A stretch of DNA of 64,000 nucleotides. Source: Armatimonadota bacterium (lineage in GTDB: Bacteria; Sysuimicrobiota; Sysuimicrobiia; Sysuimicrobiales; Sysuimicrobiaceae). A model generated the notes under the pieces. That model searched no databases. It saw only the letters and a list, made by a program, of their open reading frames with translations, and was not told the origin of the DNA. The stretch covers positions 121,861-185,860 of the forward strand of contig JAVKGX010000003.1 in the NCBI GenBank assembly GCA_031432545.1. The letters run 5' to 3'. Below are positions 43,017 through 51,372 of this stretch, piece after piece. The position numbers and the translations under genes were made by a program. Numbering within the stretch: position 1 is the stretch's first letter; each line of letters opens with the position of its first letter.

Positions 43017-44777
43017 ATGGTGGTCCGTGCAGTCCTGCGAAAGGGCAGCTACCACGACTCGGTGTCTTTGATGCAGGCCCAGCGCGCCCTCCGCGACCTG
43101 CCCGGCGTCGAGGAGGCGGGGATCGTGATGGGGACGCCCGCCAACCTGGAGATGCTGCGGGCCGCTAGCCTGGACGCGCCGGAGCTGGCTCGGGCGGGAC
43201 CCGACGACTTGGTCGTGGTGGTGCGCGCGCACACCGAGGCGGCGGCCCTCGACGCGTTAGGCCGGATCGACGCGCTGCTGACCCGCCGCCCCTCGGCGGG
43301 CGGTGAGGAGTACCTGCCCAAGAGCATCCGGACGGCGCGGGCGACCCTCGAGGGCGCCAACCTGGCGCTCGTGTCGGTGCCCGGCCGGTTCGCCGCCCCG
43401 GTCGCGGAGGAGGCGCTGCGCGAGGGGCTGCACGTCATGGTGTTCAGTGACAACGTGCCGGTCGACGACGAGGTGCGGCTGAAGGCGCTGGCTGCCCAGC
43501 GCGGGTTGTTGGTGATGGGGCCGGACTGTGGGACGGCGCTCATAGGGGGCGTCGGCCTGGGGTTCGCCAACGCCGTTCGGCGCGGACCGGTGGGGATCGT
43601 CGCCGCTTCGGGAACGGGGCTGCAGGAGGTCAGCTCGTTGCTGCACCGGTGGGGCAGCGGTGTCTCGCATGCCCTCGGCACCGGCGGACGAGACCTGTCT
43701 GATCGCGTCGGCGGCGCCGCGTTCGAGGCGGGGTTGGCGGCGCTCGCTGCGGACGAGCGGACGCGCGTCATCGTCCTGCTGTCGAAGCCGCCGTCCGCCG
43801 AGGTGGCCGGGCGTGTGCTGGCAATGGCCGCCGGATGCGGGAAACCGGTCGTCGTCAACTTCCTCGGCGCCGCCGGACGTCCTCCGGTCGGAGACGTACA
43901 CTTTGCGACCACGCTGCACGACGCCGCGGCGATGGCCGCCGCGCTTGGCGGGGTTCGTGTGCCGGAGCCGGAGGAGTCGGCGCTGCCGGCGCTGGAGGCG
44001 TTCCGCTCGGCGCCGGGTGCGCGGTGGATCCGCGGTCTGTACAGCGGCGGGACCCTTTGTGCCGAAGCGCAGGTGGTGGTGCGCGACCACGTAGGTCCGG
44101 TGTGGTCCAATGCGCCCTTGGAGCTCCAGTGGCGTCTGGACGACCCGCTGCGCAGCCGGGAGCACACGGTCGTCGACTTGGGCGCAGACGAGTTCACCGT
44201 AGGGCGGCTGCACCCCATGCTCGACCCGGAGGTGCGCAACAGACGGATCGTCGAGGAGGCGGCCGACCCCGAGGTGGCAGTCGTGCTGCTGGACGTCGTG
44301 CTCGGATACGGCGCGCACCCCGACCCCGCGGGCGAAGTCGCCTCGGCGGTGGAGGAGGCCCAGCGGAAGGCGGACCGGCGGGTGGTGTTCGTGGCGTCGG
44401 TGTGCGGGACGGACGCCGACCCGCAGGGACACACAGCGCAGATCACGGTCCTGCGCGAGGCCGGCGTGCACGTCGAGGAGACCAACGCGCGGGCGGCGCG
44501 GTTCGCCGGCCGCGTTGCGGAGGCTGTGGGGGCGCGCACCGGCGATGCCCCGCCGCTTGCAGCGCTGCATGCCACCCAGGGTTCCGCGACGGTGCCGCGC
44601 GTGTCCGATGCGATCCAGCGGTTGTTGCGCGACGGGCCGCGCGTGGTGAATGTCGGCTTGGCGCTGTTCGAGCAGAGCCTGCGGGCCCAAGGGACGCCCG
44701 TCGTCTCGGTAGACTGGCGCCCGCCCGCCGGGGGCGACGCGGAGATGATGAACCTGCTGGCGAAACTGGGAGGGTGA
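43017..44777 (+). CDS. allF: FdrA/AllF family protein (oxamate carbamoyltransferase subunit)
   Basis: A 586-aa homologue of E. coli FdrA (555 aa). It has an N-terminal domain (LRKGSYHDSVSLMQAQRALR, GIVMGTPANLEMLR) and then a SucD-like CoA-binding/ligase module (MGPDCGTALIGGVGLGFANA, VAASGTGLQEVSSLLHRWG, SHALGTGGRDLSD). Established knowledge: E. coli fdrA, ylbE and ylbF were shown to encode the oxamate carbamoyltransferase (AllF, AllG, AllH) of allantoin breakdown. The next gene here is the ylbE homologue; no ylbF homologue is seen. ATG 43017 is chosen where homology starts; upstream in-frame codons are antisense to the BMP gene. Confidence 0.88.
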   Translation: MVVRAVLRKGSYHDSVSLMQAQRALRDLPGVEEAGIVMGTPANLEMLRAASLDAPELARAGPDDLVVVVRAHTEAAALDALGRIDALLTRRPSAGGEEYLPKSIRTARATLEGANLALVSVPGRFAAPVAEEALREGLHVMVFSDNVPVDDEVRLKALAAQRGLLVMGPDCGTALIGGVGLGFANAVRRGPVGIVAASGTGLQEVSSLLHRWGSGVSHALGTGGRDLSDRVGGAAFEAGLAALAADERTRVIVLLSKPPSAEVAGRVLAMAAGCGKPVVVNFLGAAGRPPVGDVHFATTLHDAAAMAAALGGVRVPEPEESALPALEAFRSAPGARWIRGLYSGGTLCAEAQVVVRDHVGPVWSNAPLELQWRLDDPLRSREHTVVDLGADEFTVGRLHPMLDPEVRNRRIVEEAADPEVAVVLLDVVLGYGAHPDPAGEVASAVEEAQRKADRRVVFVASVCGTDADPQGHTAQITVLREAGVHVEETNARAARFAGRVAEAVGARTGDAPPLAALHATQGSATVPRVSDAIQRLLRDGPRVVNVGLALFEQSLRAQGTPVVSVDWRPPAGGDAEMMNLLAKLGG

Positions 44778-44787
44778 CAGGGATCCC

Positions 44788-46029
44788 ATGGACATCGACG
44801 CGGCCAACGAAACCGCCGTGCGCAGGGTGCTGGACGCGCACCCCGTCCTCGTCGGAGTGGGGCGTGCCCTGGACGTCGTTCCGGGCATGCGCCCCAATCT
44901 GTTGCTCCACGCCGGGCCCCCAATTCCGTGGGACCGGATGTCGGGCCCGCTGCGCGGGGCGGTGATCGGTGCGTTGCTGTACGAAGGGCTCGCCCGTGAT
45001 GCCGAGCACGCCCAATACCTGGCCGCCTCAGGCGAGATCGAGTTCGAACCCTGCCACCACCACGCCGCCGTCGGTCCGATGGCCGGGGTGACGTCGGCCT
45101 CGATGCCCGTGTACATCGTGGAGAACCGCGCGCACGGCAACCGCGCATACTCCAATCTCAACGAGGGCTACGGCAAGGTCCTGCGCTACGGAGCCTACAG
45201 CGCGGACGTGCTCGACCGGCTCCGGTGGATCAACGAGCGGCTCGCGCCTGCAATCGGCCGCGCCCTGGAGCTTGCGGGCGGGCTGGACATGAAGGCGACG
45301 ATCGCCCGGCAGTTGACGATGGGCGACGAGGGCCACAACCGCAACATCGCAGGCTCGGCAATGTTCGCACGGATGCTGGCCCCGCACCTGGCAAGAGCCG
45401 ACCTGGATGCACAGACACTGCACGACGTGCTGCGCTACCTGGCGGACAACGATCTGGCGATCCTCAACCCCGTGATGGCGGCGTGCAAGGCGACGATGGA
45501 CGCCGCCCACGGCATTGAGGGCAGCACGCTGGTCACCTGCATGGCCCGCAACGGCACGGATTTCGGGATCCGCGTCTCGGGTCTGGGAGACAGGTGGTTC
45601 ACCGCGCCGGCCGACATCCCCAAGGGCCTGTACTTCCCCGGATTCCGGGAGGAAGACGCCAACCCCGACATCGGCGACTCGACGATCACCGAGACCGCGG
45701 GCATCGGCGCGTTCGCGATGGCCGCCGCGCCGGCGATCGTCAAGTTCGTGGGCGGGTCGCCGCGCGATGCGTTCGCCGCAACGATGGAGATGTACGAGAT
45801 CACGTTGGCCGAAAACCCGGCGTTTGGGATCCCGCAACTCGACTTTCGGGGGACGCCGACCGGCATCGACATCCGCAAGGTCGTGCGCACCGGCCTCACA
45901 CCGCGCATCAACACCGGCATCGCCCACCGCGACGCCGGTGTGGGGCAGGTGGGCGCCGGGCTCGTTCGGGCGCCGATCGCGTGCTTCGAACAGGCCGTAC
46001 GGACCATGGCGCACCTCGCGTCGCGTTAG
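44788..46029 (+). CDS. allG: DUF1116 family protein, YlbE/AllG-like (oxamate carbamoyltransferase subunit)
   Basis: A 413-aa protein, similar in length to E. coli YlbE (about 420 aa). Family stretches are RGAVIGALLYEGLARDAEHA, CHHHAAVGPMAGVTSASMPV, RQLTMGDEGHNRNIAGSAMF and ARNGTDFGIRVSGLGDRWF. It starts 10 bp after allF. By the E. coli precedent the pair acts in oxalurate to oxamate plus carbamoyl phosphate conversion, but this normally needs AllH as well, so the exact reaction here is inferred. Between its stop and the convergent permease lies only a small CCACG...CGTGG hairpin. Confidence 0.87.
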   Translation: MDIDAANETAVRRVLDAHPVLVGVGRALDVVPGMRPNLLLHAGPPIPWDRMSGPLRGAVIGALLYEGLARDAEHAQYLAASGEIEFEPCHHHAAVGPMAGVTSASMPVYIVENRAHGNRAYSNLNEGYGKVLRYGAYSADVLDRLRWINERLAPAIGRALELAGGLDMKATIARQLTMGDEGHNRNIAGSAMFARMLAPHLARADLDAQTLHDVLRYLADNDLAILNPVMAACKATMDAAHGIEGSTLVTCMARNGTDFGIRVSGLGDRWFTAPADIPKGLYFPGFREEDANPDIGDSTITETAGIGAFAMAAAPAIVKFVGGSPRDAFAATMEMYEITLAENPAFGIPQLDFRGTPTGIDIRKVVRTGLTPRINTGIAHRDAGVGQVGAGLVRAPIACFEQAVRTMAHLASR

Positions 46030-46083
46030 GCCACCTGGTGGGAGTCACCGCCCGCCCACGGACCGGGACGTGGAGGTAGAGCC

Positions 46084-47022
46084 CTAGGCCATCGTTCGGC
46101 TCTCCCGGTCGTAGTTCTGGCCCAGCGCCGCGGGAGCGCGGACGCGCTGGAAGGCGAAGACCATGACGAAGATCGTGGCGACGTAGGGAAGCATGAGGAC
46201 GAACTGGTAGGCGATCCCCACGCCCGTGACCTGTACGCGGAACGACAGGACTTCCACCGCGGCGAAGAACAGCGATCCTGCCAGGATCCAATCCGGCCTC
46301 CACCCTCCGAAGAACGTGAGCACGATCGCCAGCCATCCCCGTCCCCGCACCATTCCCTCGGTGAACGTCCCCGTGAAGACCATCGGCAGGTACGCTCCGG
46401 CCAGCCCCATCAACGCCGCACCGAGGATCGTGGTCGCGTAGCGCATGAGCGCCACGTTTACGCCCAGGCTGTCGGCTGCCATCGGATTCTCCCCGACCGC
46501 GCGCAGGTTTTGCCCCAGGCGGGTGCGGTACAGCCCATACCAGAACAGCAGCGAGAGCACCACGGCCGCGTACACCAACACGTTCTGCCGGAACAGGATC
46601 GGGCCCAGGACGGGGATGTCGCCCAGCCCCGGCAGGTGGATCTCCGGGAGGGTGGGGATCCGTGGCGGGGTAAGCGTGACGCCGATGGTGAGTTTGTACA
46701 GCAATGTCGACAGCGCGACGCCGATGAAGAACAGAGCCAGGCCGACGACGAACTGGTTCAATCGCAGGGTGGTCGTGAAGGAGGCCAGCACCAGCCCGAA
46801 GAGCGCACCGGTGAGGGCGGCCAAGGCGAGTCCGTACCCGATGCTCCCCCACGCGTAGGCCACCAGAAAGCCCACGGATGCACCTACGAGCATGATGCCT
46901 TCCTGCGCGACGTTGAAAACCCCCGTGCGCCCACCCAGCATGGTTCCCTGCGCGGCGAGCACGTAAGGCACCAGCGTCAGCATCACGAGTCGAGCGAAGA
47001 GCACGAAGCCGCCGTCCACCAC
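46084..47022 (-). CDS. BMP-type ABC importer, second permease (system 2)
   Basis: A 312-aa permease with the signature GVFNVAQEGIMLVGASVGFL and the coupling loop GQNLRAVGENPMAADSLGVN. The start is GTG 47022, 5 bp after the preceding permease stop; a further GTG follows in frame. It is the last gene of the second importer, encoded in the same order as system 1 but divergent in sequence. Confidence 0.9.
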   Translation of the reverse strand: MVDGGFVLFARLVMLTLVPYVLAAQGTMLGGRTGVFNVAQEGIMLVGASVGFLVAYAWGSIGYGLALAALTGALFGLVLASFTTTLRLNQFVVGLALFFIGVALSTLLYKLTIGVTLTPPRIPTLPEIHLPGLGDIPVLGPILFRQNVLVYAAVVLSLLFWYGLYRTRLGQNLRAVGENPMAADSLGVNVALMRYATTILGAALMGLAGAYLPMVFTGTFTEGMVRGRGWLAIVLTFFGGWRPDWILAGSLFFAAVEVLSFRVQVTGVGIAYQFVLMLPYVATIFVMVFAFQRVRAPAALGQNYDRESRTMA

Positions 47023-47027
47023 GTTCC

Positions 47028-48077
47028 CTACCGCCTCCGCACGACGTCCGAGAGCAGCACGAAGATCAGGACCAGGGCCTGGACGATAAATCCGATCTCG
47101 ACGGGGACGCCCATCGTCCGCTGCAGGGCGCTGGCGCCCACGTCGAGCACCGCGATGAAGAACGCCACGAACGGCACGGCCGCGTTGTTGCCCTTGGCGA
47201 TCAGACCGACGATGATTCCCAGCAGCAGGAAGTTCGACTGCATGCCCTCGATCAATCTGTGGTGTACGCCGCTGACTTCGATCGCGCCCGACAGGCCGGC
47301 CAGAGCACCTCCCAACACGAGCGAGGACAGGAAGACGCGCCGGACGGCGATTCCGTACACGCTGGCCGCACGGGGATTCGCGCCCGTGGCGACCAGTTCG
47401 TAGCCGCCTACGGTCCGCCGCACGTAGAAGTGGACCAGCACCGCTGCGCCAAGCGCGAGCAGGACACCCGCGTGCACGGGCGGTCGCACGACCAGCAGCG
47501 GCATCCACGCGCCGGCCCCGACTGCGACGGTGGTGGGGTGTCCCGCGGCGCGGTCGGGCCAGATCTCGGTCGCGACGTAGTCGATCAGACCGAACGAGAC
47601 GAAGTTCATCAGGACCGTCGTCAGGATCTCGTTGATGCCGAATCGGTACAGCAGCCAGGCCGGCAGTGCGGCCCAAAGGGCACCGAACAGGATACCCGCG
47701 GCAACGGCCGCCGGCAGGAGAAACGCGGCGTGCAGGTCGGCGAGGGCGATGCCGACCGCCGCGGCGCCAATCGCCCCGACGATGAGTTGCCCCTCGCCGC
47801 CGATGTTGAACTTCCGGGCGGTGAGGGGGAGCGTGAAAGCGAGCGCCTGGAGCAGCAGCGGGGCGAACTTCACCAGCGTCTGGGCGAAACTGAAAGGCGT
47901 GCGAAAGGACGTCAGCAGGATCGTAGCGTAGGCCCGGCCGACGTCGAAGCCGAGGGCCGCCAGGAAGACGCCGGCGGCGGCGAACGCGGCGGCCACGGCG
48001 AGCGCATAGGGGAGCGCTCGCGCGAGCAGGCGCGCGACCACACGGGGCAGAGCGGCACGTTCAGCCAACGGAGGCAA
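47028..48077 (-). CDS. BMP-type ABC importer, first permease (system 2)
   Basis: A 349-aa permease (YufP-like). Signatures are LTARKFNIGGEGQLIVGAIG, FGINEILTTVLMNFVSFGLI and GYELVATGANPRAASVYGIA. The TTG start at 48077 overlaps the ATPase stop by 17 bp; another in-frame TTG lies at 48068, and which is used is unclear. Confidence 0.88.
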   Translation of the reverse strand: MPPLAERAALPRVVARLLARALPYALAVAAAFAAAGVFLAALGFDVGRAYATILLTSFRTPFSFAQTLVKFAPLLLQALAFTLPLTARKFNIGGEGQLIVGAIGAAAVGIALADLHAAFLLPAAVAAGILFGALWAALPAWLLYRFGINEILTTVLMNFVSFGLIDYVATEIWPDRAAGHPTTVAVGAGAWMPLLVVRPPVHAGVLLALGAAVLVHFYVRRTVGGYELVATGANPRAASVYGIAVRRVFLSSLVLGGALAGLSGAIEVSGVHHRLIEGMQSNFLLLGIIVGLIAKGNNAAVPFVAFFIAVLDVGASALQRTMGVPVEIGFIVQALVLIFVLLSDVVRRR

Positions 48078-49632
48078 CCCCGCCCATCATCGCCCCGATC
48101 TCGTAGCGGTCGAACCGGTCCCGCGGCAGGGTTCCGACGACGCGGCCCCGGTAGAGGACCGCGATGCGGTCGCACAGCAGCAGCAACTCGTCGAGGTCCT
48201 CGGAGGCGAGCAGGACGCCCGCCCCCTGCGCACGGAGGTCGAGCAGCTTTCGGTAGACGAACTCCGTGGACACGATGTCCAGACCGCGCGTCGGGTTGTG
48301 GGCGATCAGCAACCGGCAGGGATGGGAGAACGCACGCGCGAGCAGGATCCGCTGGATGTTCCCACCAGACAATCTGCCGGCGCGCTCGCCGTGGCTGGGT
48401 GTGCGGATGCCGTACTCCCGGATCAGTCTGCGGGCCACGCGCGCCGCCGCCCGAGGGTCAAACAGCGCTCCGCGGCTGTACGGCGGGTGCCGGTGGAAGC
48501 CCAAGATCAGGTTGTCCGCGACGCTCGCGTCCGGGAGGAACCCGTCGTGCAGCCGATCCTCGGGGATGTAGGCCACCCCTCGGTCGAGCAGCGACCGCGT
48601 GTCGGCGCCGGTGACGTCGGTGTGATCGATCCACACCCGGCCGGCCGCCGCAGGGCGCAGACCGATGAAACACTCGACGAGTTCCCGCTGGCCGTTGCCG
48701 GCCACCCCGGCGATGCCGAGGATCTCGCCCGCGCCGACCCGGAGGTCACAGTCATCGACGCGCGCGGCGCCGGTCTCGTCCAGAACACGAAGACCCTCGA
48801 CACGGAGGACCGGTGTGCCGGCGCTGCCGCCACCTCGCCCGTTCCGTCCTTCGCCGGCGAACAGCAGGCTCGTGCGCACGTCCAGCTCCTCGCCGACCAT
48901 CGCACGCACCAGCGTCTGGTCGTCCGTTCCGGCGGGCGCGCCCGCCAGGACGGTGCGGCCGTGCCGCATCACCGAGATGCGGTCGCAGACCGCGCGAACC
49001 TCGCGGATCTTGTGGGTAATGAAGACGACGCTCATTCCCTCGTCGACGATCGCCCGCAAGGACCCGAACAACGCATCCACTTCCTGCGGCGTGAGGTTCG
49101 TCGTCGGTTCGTCGAGGATCAGCACTCGTGATCCCCGGTACAGGGCCTTGAGGATCTCCACGCGCTGCCGCGCGCCCACGGGGAGATCGGCGACGCGGGC
49201 CAGCAGATCCACTGTCAGACCGTAGCGCCCGGCCAGGTCCCGGACGCGGGCGGCATCCCGCGCCGGGTCGGTCCGCAGGGGGTTGTCGACAGGCGTGCCC
49301 AGCGTGATGTTCTCGACCACGGTGTAGGTTTCCACCTGCAGGAAGTGCTGGTGCACCATGCCGATGCCGTAGCGCAGCGCGTCTCGCGGGGCACGGATCT
49401 CGACCGGGCGTCCGTCGACTTCGATCGTGCCGGCGTCCGCCCGGTACAGCCCGTAGAGGATGTTCATCAGGGTGGTCTTGCCGGCGCCGTTGCCGCCCAG
49501 GAGACCGTGGATCTCGCCGGGCGGAAGCGCAAAGTGCGCACCGTCGAGGGCGACCACCGGGCCGAAGGCCTTGTGCACGTCCCGCATCGCGACCAGCGCC
49601 GCGGCCTGCGCAGCAAAGCCGCGTTCGCTCAT
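48061..49632 (-). CDS. BMP-type ABC importer, double ATP-binding protein (system 2)
   Basis: A 523-aa fused nucleotide-binding protein. The first half has Walker A GGNGAGKTT, the Q-loop region MVHQHFLQVETYTV, the degenerate signature LPVGARQRVEIL and Walker B LILDEPTTNLTP. The second half has GVAGNGQRELVECFIGLRP, AYIPEDRLHDGFLPD and LSGGNIQRILLAR. ATG 49632 overlaps the stop of the binding-protein gene by 4 bp (ATGA). A longer open frame upstream is only a shadow of that gene. Confidence 0.93.
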   Translation of the reverse strand: MSERGFAAQAAALVAMRDVHKAFGPVVALDGAHFALPPGEIHGLLGGNGAGKTTLMNILYGLYRADAGTIEVDGRPVEIRAPRDALRYGIGMVHQHFLQVETYTVVENITLGTPVDNPLRTDPARDAARVRDLAGRYGLTVDLLARVADLPVGARQRVEILKALYRGSRVLILDEPTTNLTPQEVDALFGSLRAIVDEGMSVVFITHKIREVRAVCDRISVMRHGRTVLAGAPAGTDDQTLVRAMVGEELDVRTSLLFAGEGRNGRGGGSAGTPVLRVEGLRVLDETGAARVDDCDLRVGAGEILGIAGVAGNGQRELVECFIGLRPAAAGRVWIDHTDVTGADTRSLLDRGVAYIPEDRLHDGFLPDASVADNLILGFHRHPPYSRGALFDPRAAARVARRLIREYGIRTPSHGERAGRLSGGNIQRILLARAFSHPCRLLIAHNPTRGLDIVSTEFVYRKLLDLRAQGAGVLLASEDLDELLLLCDRIAVLYRGRVVGTLPRDRFDRYEIGAMMGGVASVG

Positions 49633-50630
49633 CGGATCGGTGTGCTGTCCTTCGTCACCTGGATGCGACCCGCTTCGAGCTCTCCCGAAATCCGACGCAT
49701 CTGTTCCTCCAGTTCCGGTGGCGCGTTGCGCAACGGGAACTGCAGCGCGACGCCGGTGTCGAACCCGAGCGGGTAGTAGCCTCCGGTCTCGCCGGCGCGG
49801 ATCCTGTCGAGGATCGCCCGCAGGGGCCCCGCGAAATCGTAGAGCACCGATGTCACGTACTGGTCGGGCGCGAACTCCGACTTGTCGGTGTACTTCGCCG
49901 TCACCCAGACCCGACGCGGCGCGGCCTTCGCCGCTTCGAACACACCGAGCATACCGAGGTTCAGCGACCCGACGAGCACGTCGACGCCGTCGGCGATCAG
50001 CGCGTCGGCGACCTGGCGCGCCTTCGTGGGGTCGTTGAAGTCCCCGGCCCACACCGTGCGCAGGTCGACGTTGAGACCGGCATCGCGGATGGCCTGCCGC
50101 ATCGCGTGAACCTCGGCGTAGGAGAACGGCAGCGCCAGCCCGCCGATGTAGCCCACGCGTCCGGTCTGCGTCAGGCGGGCGGCCAGCGCGCCGATGGCGT
50201 AGAAGCCTACCTGGAAGTTTCGGTCGATGATCCACAGGTTGGGCGGTGCGCCCTCGACGGGTGCATCGGTCTCCCCTATGAAGTAGACGTTGGGGAACTC
50301 CTCGGCGAGCTTCTGGGTCTGGCTGATGAACTGCCCGCCGTGCGTCCAGATGACGTTGAACCCCTGGTCGACGTACTCGCGCATCACGCGCTCGACGTCG
50401 GGGACAGCGACCCTCTCGGAGTGAGCGATCTGCACGCCCTGTTCCTTCGCGACCTCCTGGAGGGCAACGTATCCGAGGGCGTTGTAGTCGGCGTCCGTGA
50501 CGACGCCAGGGAAGATTGCCGCGACTTTGAGTTCCACGGTGGGCGTCTGAGCGGCGCGCGGGGTGCACTGCGCGGTGAGCAGGGTTGCGGCGAGGAGCAA
50601 TGCCAATCCCCAAGCCGGATGTCGCTGCAT
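49629..50630 (-). CDS. BMP-family substrate-binding lipoprotein (system 2)
   Basis: A 333-aa lipoprotein. The signal peptide ends in the lipobox LTAQC, with lipidated Cys22. The BMP/PnrA fold is visible: VELKVAAIFPGVVTDADYNA, FNVIWTHGGQFISQTQKLAE, VYFIGETDAPVEG, and DALIADGVDVLVGSLNLGM. ATG 50630 has GGGAGG upstream (the in-frame upstream extension is excluded). First gene of the system 2 operon. The ligand is likely a purine nucleoside or related compound by family, not proven. Confidence 0.92.
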   Translation of the reverse strand: MQRHPAWGLALLLAATLLTAQCTPRAAQTPTVELKVAAIFPGVVTDADYNALGYVALQEVAKEQGVQIAHSERVAVPDVERVMREYVDQGFNVIWTHGGQFISQTQKLAEEFPNVYFIGETDAPVEGAPPNLWIIDRNFQVGFYAIGALAARLTQTGRVGYIGGLALPFSYAEVHAMRQAIRDAGLNVDLRTVWAGDFNDPTKARQVADALIADGVDVLVGSLNLGMLGVFEAAKAAPRRVWVTAKYTDKSEFAPDQYVTSVLYDFAGPLRAILDRIRAGETGGYYPLGFDTGVALQFPLRNAPPELEEQMRRISGELEAGRIQVTKDSTPIR

Positions 50631-50668
50631 CGGCCGTTCCTCCCATGTACTGTGTTGGCTGCAGCGCC

Positions 50669-50697
50669 AGTATAGGGTCACGTCCGGGCTGCCGCAA
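50669..50697 (-). promoter_or_regulatory. Sigma-70-type promoter of the BMP importer 2 operon
   Basis: On the minus strand TTGCGG (50697-50692), 17-bp spacer, TATACT (50674-50669). The start near 50662 leaves a ~32-nt leader with the GGGAGG ribosome site. The rest of the 50631-50848 gap shows no gene. Confidence 0.6.
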
Positions 50698-50848
50698 CGG
50701 CTTTGGGGCAGGCCGTGCGCGGACCGTGGAGAATCCAATAACCGTCGAACTGTCGGCCCTGACCCCCAACCCTGTCACCACATGGTGAGGGCGGTGCGGC
50801 CGGGGGAGTGCGGCTCCGCGCAGTCACCTTTACCGAAGGGAGGTTGGA

Positions 50849-51367
50849 ATGGAGCGCTTCGTGACGATCTGGTTGCACGTGGTCGCGGCCGCGGTGCTGG
50901 TAGGCGGCGGGGTGGTGCTCGCCCTGGCGGTGCTGCCGTACGCCCGCCGGCTCCAGGACACGGAACGCGCCGCGCTCGTGGAAGGGGTGGGCAGACGTCT
51001 TCGCGCTGTGACGTGGCTGGCAATCCTCGTGCTGTTCGTCACCGGCCTGTACCAGCTGCACCTGCGCGGCCTTCCGGTCACGGCGATCTTCCAGCCGGAC
51101 GCGATCCCCGGGCGGTTCGGACAGGCGCTGGCCTGGAAACTGCTCTTGTTCTGGCTGTTGGTGTTGCTGAACCTGTTCCACGACTTCTATTTCGGCCCGC
51201 GCGCGTTGCGCCTGGTCCGGGAAGCTTACGGGGCGCGGGCTGACCAGCGCGCCGATCTGCTGGCCCGGGCCGACCGTCTGCGTCGCACGTCGGGATGGAT
51301 CGGCCGGCTGAGTGCGTTGATCGCGATGGTGATCCTTTACTTTGCGGTGATCCTGGCACGATCGTGA
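50849..51367 (+). CDS. CopD-like four-helix membrane protein
   Basis: A 172-aa integral membrane protein with four helices (about residues 5-32, 53-72, 95-118 and 150-170). The first helix pattern FVTIWLHVVAAAVLVGGGVV and the third ALAWKLLLFWLLVLLNLFHD resemble CopD-domain (copper/haem-associated) proteins, with His in helices 1 and 3. The function is undefined. ATG 50849 is preceded by GGGAGG. It ends 5 bp before the accDA start, so the two are probably one transcript. Confidence 0.72.
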   Translation: MERFVTIWLHVVAAAVLVGGGVVLALAVLPYARRLQDTERAALVEGVGRRLRAVTWLAILVLFVTGLYQLHLRGLPVTAIFQPDAIPGRFGQALAWKLLLFWLLVLLNLFHDFYFGPRALRLVREAYGARADQRADLLARADRLRRTSGWIGRLSALIAMVILYFAVILARS

Positions 51368-51372
51368 GGGGA

